From Acidimicrobiaceae bacterium (GTDB taxonomy: Bacteria > Actinomycetota > Acidimicrobiia > Acidimicrobiales > Palsa-688), in the NCBI GenBank assembly GCA_030838025.1, contig JAUTXM010000418.1, forward strand, positions 1 through 5,206: 5,206 nucleotides of DNA. The letters run 5' to 3'. Below, piece by piece: positions 1-4,031 of this stretch; positions within the stretch are counted from its first letter, which is position 1; each line of letters starts with the position of its first letter. The notes below the pieces were generated by a model, which was given only the letters and a program-made list of their open reading frames with translations, ran no database searches and had not been told where the DNA came from. The position numbers and the translations under genes are program-made.

Positions 1-893
1 GAGACCATGGCCAGCAGATAGGTGGAAAATGCCAGGAAGGTACCGACGGAGATCCGGTGGTGGAGGGCGAGCCAGCCGCCGAGAGCGACGATCGCCACCT
101 GGCCGAACGTCGGAAGCGCCTGGAGCAGTGGTTGGTAGCGGGCCCGCAGTCGCACGGCGCGCATCTTGGAGCGGTACAGCTGTTCGGCGCTGCCGGCCAG
201 GCGGTCGATCTCGCGTTCCTCCTGGCCGAATCCCTTGACGACCCGCACGCCGCTCACGGCTTCGTCGACCACGCCCGCCACCTCGCCCGCCTGTTGCTGG
301 GCATCCCAGGTGGCGGGGAACACCTGGTCGCGCATGCGCAGCGTGACCAGGCCGACCAGGGGGATGATGACGAGGGCCACCGCCGTGAGGAGGGGCGAGT
401 AGATCGTCATGATGACGAGCGACGCCACGAGGAGGAGGACGTTGCCGGTCATCAGGGGCAGGAAGGCCAGCAGTCCCTGGATGAGACCCACGTCGGAGTT
501 GGCCCGGCTCACCAGCTGGCCGGTCTGCATTTCGTCGTGGCGGGCAAAGTCGAGGCGCTGCAGTTGGTCGTACACGGTGTTGCGGATGTCGTACTGCACG
601 TCGAGGCTGACGCGGCCCCCGAAGAAGCGGCGGACATAGGCGGCGGCGAAGCGCACGATGCCCGCCAGCACCAGGACCATCAGCCACGGAGCGAGCGGCG
701 AGCGATGGTGCAGGATGACGTTGTCGACGATTTGGCGCTCGACCGCGGGCGTGACCGCGGCCACGCCACTGCCGAGCAGGGCGGCGCCGAAGGCCAGGGC
801 GATGTTGCGCCGGTGGGGCCTGAGGAACGGCAACATCCGCCGGATCCAGCCCGACTTCGAGTTGTGCGCCGGCTGCGGTTGCCCCTTGGTCAC
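1..893 (-). CDS. Type I ABC exporter, N-terminal transmembrane domain (3' end outside window)
   Basis: This is the membrane half of an MsbA/BmrA-type ABC exporter, probably moving drugs or lipids out across the cytoplasmic membrane. 297 codons are visible, and the ATP-binding domain would lie beyond position 1. Hydrophobic helices are seen at about residues 31-50, 67-87, 141-163, 168-185 and 263-297. Hallmarks of the family include QTGQLVSRANSDV (residues 123-135), which follows the first intracellular loop, and GVRVVKGFGQEE (215-226), the usual V-K-x-F-x-x-E stretch near the second coupling helix. The GTG start at 893-891 overlaps the TGA of the upstream marR gene (GTGA), so translation is probably coupled; I see no strong Shine-Dalgarno sequence. 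Linkage to MarR suggests control by a small-molecule ligand. The substrate cannot be told from this half, and whether it is a half-transporter homodimer or one of a heterodimer pair depends on what lies downstream. Confidence 0.9.
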   Translation of the reverse strand, partial: MTKGQPQPAHNSKSGWIRRMLPFLRPHRRNIALAFGAALLGSGVAAVTPAVERQIVDNVILHHRSPLAPWLMVLVLAGIVRFAAAYVRRFFGGRVSLDVQYDIRNTVYDQLQRLDFARHDEMQTGQLVSRANSDVGLIQGLLAFLPLMTGNVLLLVASLVIMTIYSPLLTAVALVIIPLVGLVTLRMRDQVFPATWDAQQQAGEVAGVVDEAVSGVRVVKGFGQEEREIDRLAGSAEQLYRSKMRAVRLRARYQPLLQALPTFGQVAIVALGGWLALHHRISVGTFLAFSTYLLAMV

Positions 894-1369
894 TTGCCGG
901 TGGCGATGCGTGCCGCCACGACCCGCTCGACCGCGCCGGACAGTTGGAGCAGGCCGGACTCGGACAGCGCGGGGTCGTCGCAGTGATCCAGGACCCATCC
1001 CAACTGTCGGGCCATGGCCTCGTCGGTGTTCGCCAGCGCGAGGCGCCCGGCGTCGGTCAGGCTCAGGTCGACCGCTCGCCGGTCGCCGGAGACCTCGGAG
1101 CGGATGAGCAACCCCCGCTCGACCAGGCCCTCGACCACCGCGGTGACCGTCGGCTTGGACAGCGCCAGGCGGCCCGCCAACCTCGACGCCCGCTGATCGC
1201 CGCACGCAACCATGACCAGGAGGCGGTACTGCGGCAGCGTCAGCTCGGTGCAGGCGTGCTCGAGCATGCGGGCCACCCGAACCAGGGCGCGGGCCGCGTC
1301 CGTCAGGCTGCTGGTTGTGGCAGTTGTCGCGGTTGTTTCGACGTCAGACCCGGCCATGTGGTCCACCAT
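890..1369 (-). CDS. MarR-family transcriptional regulator
   Basis: This 159-residue protein has the usual MarR length. The winged-helix core runs from about residue 43 to 109. LPQYRLLVMVA (45-55) is the helix leading into the DNA-binding domain. RASRLAGRLALSKPTVTAVV (60-79) covers the helix-turn-helix with the recognition helix, and VERGLLIRSEVSGDRRAVDL (83-102) is the wing with the conserved D-x-R (D96, R98). Flanking helices would form the dimer interface. The family binds palindromic DNA as a dimer and releases it on binding small phenolic or lipophilic ligands. The gene overlaps the start of the ABC exporter by 4 nt, so it most likely represses that exporter and itself. A candidate operator lies 8 nt before the start. 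The ATG at 1369 is chosen; a second ATG at residue 5 (1357), preceded by GGTGGA, is an equally plausible start and would cost only four residues. Confidence 0.93.
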   Translation of the reverse strand: MVDHMAGSDVETTATTATTSSLTDAARALVRVARMLEHACTELTLPQYRLLVMVACGDQRASRLAGRLALSKPTVTAVVEGLVERGLLIRSEVSGDRRAVDLSLTDAGRLALANTDEAMARQLGWVLDHCDDPALSESGLLQLSGAVERVVAARIATGK

Positions 1370-1377
1370 GGTAAACG

Positions 1378-1392
1378 GTTCGGGCCTCGAAC
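1378..1392. promoter_or_regulatory. Candidate MarR operator palindrome
   Basis: GTTCGGGCCTCGAAC is a 15-bp odd palindrome: arms GTTCG/CGAAC, plus a matching inner G/C pair, with a single mismatched pair around the centre. It fills most of the 22-nt gap between the small membrane-protein gene and marR. MarR proteins typically bind 15-20 bp inverted repeats next to their own gene, so autoregulation is the natural reading. In RNA the same bases could form a short hairpin in front of the marR start. Binding is inferred from position and symmetry only. Confidence 0.45.
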
Positions 1393-1637
1393 TATCGGGA
1401 GATGTCAGCCTTTTCGCGGGGCGGCAGGACGGCGCGCCGGCCCGCCACCGCCGTCACCACCCGCCAGGCGGCGACGGCCAGCACGACGGAAATCACCGCG
1501 AGCGTGTAGTGGACGGCCTTGAACGCGGCGCCGTGACCCTTGGTGTGGTCGTTGTAGATGTTCCAGACGCGCGTCACCCACACGTACACGGTCCAGACGG
1601 CGAACACTCGGAGCAGGAGGGCTTGGCGGCGGGTCAC
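1392..1637 (-). CDS. Small two-helix membrane protein, SCO4848-like
   Basis: This is an 81-residue protein with two predicted transmembrane helices, at about residues 7-24 (rich in V, W, Y) and 41-61, joined by a polar loop with NIYNDHTKGHG (26-36). The C-terminal tail is basic and then mixed charged. Length, helix spacing and the W-rich first helix recall the uncharacterised actinobacterial SCO4848 family; this is from memory of the family, not a search. The start is placed at GTG 1637 rather than the earlier in-frame GTG at 1667, because a TTGGAA-17-TAGCGT promoter occupies 1646-1674 and would remove the upstream codon from the transcript. The stop is 22 nt before marR, so the gene may be the first member of the marR/ABC-exporter operon. 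Function is unknown; a helper role for the exporter is conceivable but unsupported. Confidence 0.8.
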   Translation of the reverse strand: MTRRQALLLRVFAVWTVYVWVTRVWNIYNDHTKGHGAAFKAVHYTLAVISVVLAVAAWRVVTAVAGRRAVLPPREKADISR

Positions 1638-1645
1638 TGGCCGTG

Positions 1646-1674
1646 ACGCTACCGGTCCTGCCCGCACGTTCCAA
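1646..1674 (-). promoter_or_regulatory. Leaderless-type promoter for the small membrane-protein gene
   Basis: On the minus strand TTGGAA (1674-1669, 4 of 6 to TTGACA) is followed by a 17-nt spacer and TAGCGT (1651-1646, the TANNNT pattern of actinobacterial -10 boxes). Eight nt later comes the GTG start at 1637. Transcription would begin at or within a base or two of the start codon, giving a leaderless mRNA. There is no Shine-Dalgarno sequence, which fits. Confidence 0.55.
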
Positions 1675-1686
1675 AGTCGGGGTCGC

Positions 1687-1692
1687 TAGGTT
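1687..1692 (+). promoter_or_regulatory. -10 box for leaderless acyl-CoA dehydrogenase mRNA
   Basis: TAGGTT matches TANNNT and ends 6 nt before the GTG at 1699, the spacing expected when the start codon is the first transcribed base. No Shine-Dalgarno sequence lies ahead of the GTG. I see no good -35 box at 17-18 nt; that region (about 1663-1669) touches the -35 box of the opposing promoter. Confidence 0.5.
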
Positions 1693-1698
1693 GATCGC

Positions 1699-2931
1699 GT
1701 GGGCGCCGTGGGGGGTTTGGACGAGTTCGAGCAGGAGGCGGTGGGGTTCCTCGACGCCCACGCGTCGCGACGACCCGATCGCCAGGCGGCGTGGGGCGAG
1801 GGCTCCGACCAGGTGGGCTTGTTCGAGGAGAAGAGCCGCGAGCAGGAGTTGGCGGAGCTGGCCGAGGCCCAAGCGTGGCGCCGCCAGGTCTTCGACGCCG
1901 GCTTCGGTTGGCTCACCGGCCCGGCGCGCTATGGCGGCCGGGAACTGCCCACGTCCTACGAGCGGCGGTGGCAGGCCGTGCAGGCCCGCTACGACGTCGT
2001 GGCGGGCAACGTGTTCGGCATCGGGCTCGGCATGGTCGCGCCGACGATCTTGGCCCATGGCACCGACGCCGCCAAGGATCGCTACCTCCGCGCCCTTCAC
2101 CGGGGCGACGTGGTGGCCTGCCAACTGTTCAGCGAGCCGGGCGCGGGCAGCGACCTGGCCAGCCTCCAGACCAAGGCGGAGCGAGACGGCGACGTCTGGG
2201 TCGTCAACGGCCAGAAGGTGTGGACGTCGGGAGCCCAGTTCAGCGACATCGGCGAGATCATCTGCCGTACCGATCCCAACGTGGCCAAGCACAAGGGCCT
2301 GACCGGTTTCGTGGTCGACATGCATGCCGCCGGTGTCGAGGTCCGGCCGCTCAGGCAAATGACCGGCGGGGCGTCGTTCAACGAGGTCTTCTTCAGCGAC
2401 GTCGTCGTGCCTGACGATCACCGCCTCGGCGCCGTCAACGGCGGGTGGGGCGTCGCCCTGACCACGCTGATGAACGAGCGGGCCGCCATCGGCGTCGGGG
2501 CGGCCGGTGGCGCGCCGTTCGGTACCAGCCGACTCATCGAGCTCCTCCGCCACCTCGGCCGGCGCAACGACCCGCTGCTGCGCCAGCAGCTGGCCGACAT
2601 CTGGATCAACGTGCACGTGGCCCGATTCACCAACCTGCGGGCCATGGAAAAGCTGCAGGCCGGGCAGATTCCCGGCCCCGAACTGTCCATCGCCAAGCTG
2701 GCGCTGACCAACAACCTGCAACTGATCTCGCAGTTCCTGACCTCGGCGCTCGGTCCTCGCCTCATCGCCGATACCGGCGAGTGGGGGACCTACGCTTGGG
2801 CGGAGCTGGTGCTCGGCGTCCCCGGGTACCGGGTGGCCGGCGGTACTGACGAGGTGTTGCGCAACATCATCGGCGAGCGGGTCCTCGGGCTGCCGAAGGA
2901 GCCTCGGGCGGACACCCGCACCCCCTCATAG
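1699..2931 (+). CDS. Acyl-CoA dehydrogenase (FadE-like)
   Basis: This is a complete 410-residue flavoenzyme that would oxidise an acyl-CoA to the 2,3-enoyl-CoA, passing electrons to electron-transferring flavoprotein. It has the normal three parts: an N-terminal helical region (about 5-134), a middle beta domain (135-235) with QLFSEPGAGSDLA (142-154) and WVVNGQKVWTSGA (167-179) that contact FAD and substrate, and a C-terminal helical domain (240-400) ending in GGTDEVLRNIIGERVLG. At the place where medium-chain enzymes carry the catalytic Glu (the E of YEGT), this protein has G381 in AGGT. E260 in LMNER instead aligns by eye with the catalytic Glu of isovaleryl-CoA dehydrogenase. It therefore probably belongs with the actinobacterial FadE enzymes acting on branched, steroid side-chain or other bulky acyl-CoAs. 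The GTG at 1699 fits the promoter; GTG 1708 is the alternative. The gene stands alone, so its pathway is not shown by context. Confidence 0.94.
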   Translation: MGAVGGLDEFEQEAVGFLDAHASRRPDRQAAWGEGSDQVGLFEEKSREQELAELAEAQAWRRQVFDAGFGWLTGPARYGGRELPTSYERRWQAVQARYDVVAGNVFGIGLGMVAPTILAHGTDAAKDRYLRALHRGDVVACQLFSEPGAGSDLASLQTKAERDGDVWVVNGQKVWTSGAQFSDIGEIICRTDPNVAKHKGLTGFVVDMHAAGVEVRPLRQMTGGASFNEVFFSDVVVPDDHRLGAVNGGWGVALTTLMNERAAIGVGAAGGAPFGTSRLIELLRHLGRRNDPLLRQQLADIWINVHVARFTNLRAMEKLQAGQIPGPELSIAKLALTNNLQLISQFLTSALGPRLIADTGEWGTYAWAELVLGVPGYRVAGGTDEVLRNIIGERVLGLPKEPRADTRTPS

Positions 2932-2956
2932 GCCCTCGCCGGGGCGGCGCCAGAGT

Positions 2957-2972
2957 CCAGCTGTTCAGCTGG
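2957..2972. repeat. Perfect inverted repeat between convergent genes
   Basis: CCAGCTG-TT-CAGCTGG is a perfect 7-bp inverted repeat, realistically a 6-bp stem with a GUUC loop. It lies 25 nt after the acyl-CoA dehydrogenase stop and spans the stop codon of the convergent lipoprotein gene. It could act as a weak bidirectional terminator or mRNA 3'-end stabiliser. There is no T-tract on either side, so it is not a standard intrinsic terminator. Confidence 0.4.
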
Positions 2973-3120
2973 TCGACGAGGTGCTGGCCACGCTCGTCGT
3001 CGTGTCCGGCGGGGGCACGATGACGCCGCCATTGTCGCTCGACTGGCATCCCGCCAGGCCCAGACCGAGCACCGCGAGCGCCAGGGCAGCCGCGGCCGCC
3101 TTGTGCCGAAGGTGGGTCAC
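2965..3120 (-). CDS. Tiny predicted lipoprotein
   Basis: This 51-residue protein has a textbook lipoprotein signal: a basic start (R5, H6, K7), a hydrophobic stretch of Ala and Leu (8-22) and a lipobox LAGC with C25 as the lipidated residue. The mature part is only 27 residues: a short polar stretch, a PPP at 36-38 and a Ser/Thr-rich tail typical of a flexible surface linker. No folded domain is visible. The start is the GTG at 3120, which overlaps the rnhB TGA (GTGA) and places the signal sequence at the N-terminus; a longer in-frame reading from 3267 would bury the signal inside the protein and lie within rnhB. It is likely translated by coupling with rnhB. It may be a remnant of a larger lipoprotein that has lost its domain, or a genuine small one. 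Function unknown. Confidence 0.65.
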   Translation of the reverse strand: MTHLRHKAAAAALALAVLGLGLAGCQSSDNGGVIVPPPDTTTSVASTSSTS

Positions 3121-3860
3121 CGTGGTGCCGCGGCGTCGAAGAGGGTGGCTTGCTCGGGGCGGTAATAGCGCAGGTTGGTCCAGGGCAGATGATCCATGAA
3201 GACCCAGCTTCGCCGATGGATGGACGTCGGGCCAAACGCTTGCAGGGCCATCTTGTGGCGGGGGCACGGGTAGCCCTTGTTGCAGTCGAAGTCGTACCCG
3301 GGGAAATGGGGCGCCTCGGCTCGCATGATCCGGTCCCGCGTCACCTTGGCCAGAATCGACGCCGCCGAGATCGACAAGCAGATGGCATCACCTTTGATGA
3401 TCCTCTGGGTGGTCCCCAGCCCGACGAAGTCCCAGCTGCCGTCCACCAGGACCCGGTCGGGTGTGGCGCCGAGCTGGGCGAGGGCCCGGCGGGCCGCCAG
3501 CCGTTGGGCCTCGGCCATCCCGAGGGTGTCGCACTCGATCTGGGTTGCGGCGCCGACCGCCCAGGCCACACACCATCCCGCGACCCGGTCGAAGAGTCGC
3601 TCGCGCTCGGCCTCGGTCAGCATCTTGGAGTCGCGGACCTTGTAGACGCGCCGCTCGCGTGGGAGTACCGCCGCACCCACCATGAGGGGACCGGCCCACG
3701 CCCCCCGCCCGACCTCGTCCATGCCCACCACGACCTCGTGCCCGTCGGCCCACATCGCCCGCTCCCATGCGAGCGAGGGCGGCACGGCCTTGGATACCTT
3801 GACCGGGCGCTTTCCCGGCGCCGCCCGGGCGATCGGCAAGATGATGGCAGGACTGGTCAC
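3117..3860 (-). CDS. rnhB: Ribonuclease HII
   Basis: This cytoplasmic enzyme cuts the RNA strand of RNA-DNA hybrids and removes single ribonucleotides from DNA. All four catalytic acids are present: D48 and E49 in GMDEVGRGAWAGP, D140 in VLVDGSWDF and D158 in IIKGDA. Other family blocks are DSKMLTEAERERLF (77-90), SISAASILAKVTRDRIM (163-179) and, near the end, NKGYPCPRHKMAL with the HRRSW motif. The length, 247 residues, is normal for an actinobacterial RnhB with a short N-terminal extension. The GTG at 3860 is used. It overlaps the stop of a possible small upstream ORF, and a later GTG at residue 26 would also leave the fold intact. A TAGCCT box 9 nt before the GTG could drive a near-leaderless transcript. 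The lipoprotein gene downstream overlaps by 4 nt. The neighbours selD and lipoprotein are not its usual partners. Confidence 0.96.
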   Translation of the reverse strand: MTSPAIILPIARAAPGKRPVKVSKAVPPSLAWERAMWADGHEVVVGMDEVGRGAWAGPLMVGAAVLPRERRVYKVRDSKMLTEAERERLFDRVAGWCVAWAVGAATQIECDTLGMAEAQRLAARRALAQLGATPDRVLVDGSWDFVGLGTTQRIIKGDAICLSISAASILAKVTRDRIMRAEAPHFPGYDFDCNKGYPCPRHKMALQAFGPTSIHRRSWVFMDHLPWTNLRYYRPEQATLFDAAAPR

Positions 3861-3991
3861 TCGGGCGTGAGGCTACCGGCCCAACCCCACCGGGGCTGGT
3901 TGGTTGCCTCCCAGTCGGTGACGTCGATGCCCGGCGCGACGAATCCTGAAGTTGTCGCCCGACCGAGTCGCCGCTCGGCGACGCGGTCCAA
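3857..3991 (-). CDS. Possible 44-residue ORF between selD and rnhB
   Basis: A frame starting with TTG at 3991 runs 44 codons and ends in a TGA that overlaps the rnhB GTG (GTGA), the same coupling used by the other gene pairs here. The second half (GIDVTDWEATNQPRWGWAG, then SLTPE) has mixed, protein-like composition with strongly G/C third positions. The first half is basic. The frame is the same as selD, from which it is separated by two UGA codons. The only available start is TTG and there is no Shine-Dalgarno sequence. It may be a small gene, the 3' remnant of a decayed gene, or a readthrough extension of SelD. I recognise no family. Confidence 0.3.
   Translation of the reverse strand: MDRVAERRLGRATTSGFVAPGIDVTDWEATNQPRWGWAGSLTPE
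3870..3875 (-). promoter_or_regulatory. Possible -10 box ahead of rnhB
   Basis: On the minus strand TAGCCT (TANNNT pattern) ends 9 nt before the rnhB GTG. The block around it almost repeats the promoter-start block of the small membrane-protein gene at 1632-1655. No -35-like hexamer is seen 17-18 nt upstream. It could be an internal promoter allowing rnhB to be expressed apart from selD. Confidence 0.3.
3961..3988 (-). other. Second hairpin downstream of selD
   Basis: The minus-strand RNA can fold as GACC-gc-GUCGCC-GAGC-GGCGAC-uc-GGUC: a 6-bp GC-rich upper stem with a GAGC tetraloop, a 2x2 internal loop and a 4-bp lower stem. Bases 3982-3988 are shared with the 3' arm of the larger inverted repeat, so the two structures exclude each other. 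No U-tract follows, so it is not an intrinsic terminator. Confidence 0.5.
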
Positions 3992-4031
3992 CTGGGCGCA
4001 TCAGCCGCATCAGCCGCCCAGTTGGACCGCG
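3982..4031 (-). repeat. Perfect 17-bp inverted repeat at the selD stop
   Basis: Arms 3982-3998 (CGCGGTCCAACTGGGCG) and 4015-4031 are exact reverse complements, with a 16-nt loop. On the minus strand the first arm encodes the last SelD residues and the loop contains the selD UGA (4012-4010) plus a second in-frame UGA (4003-4001). Such a stem would be very stable in RNA. It may stabilise the selD 3' end, end transcription with help from a factor, or take part in a switch with the neighbouring hairpin. Confidence 0.75.
3998..4015. repeat. 9-bp tandem duplication carrying the selD stop
   Basis: GCATCAGCC occurs twice back to back on the plus strand. On the minus strand it reads GGCTGATGC twice, duplicating the TGA stop in frame. 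It makes up the loop of the inverted repeat. Confidence 0.8.

Noticed and set aside
57..986. Long plus-strand open frame of 309 codons
   Set aside because: It is antisense to the ABC exporter, is rich in His, Asp, Gln and Arg, and matches no protein pattern; it is a shadow produced by high GC content.
1378..1392. tRNA T-arm-like GTTCG...CGAAC
   Set aside because: No cloverleaf, acceptor stem or anticodon arm surrounds it; it is better explained as a palindromic operator.
1405..2721. Minus-strand open frame of 438 codons
   Set aside because: It lies opposite the well-supported acyl-CoA dehydrogenase and crosses the divergent promoter and the small membrane-protein gene; composition is that of an antisense shadow.
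2932..2964. Intrinsic terminator between the convergent genes
   Set aside because: GC-rich inverted repeats are present but no T-run follows on either strand, so only a weak or factor-dependent role can be proposed.
2965..3267. 100-residue version of the lipoprotein
   Set aside because: It would place the signal sequence and lipobox in the middle of the protein and overlap rnhB by 150 nt; the GTG at 3120 is far more sensible.
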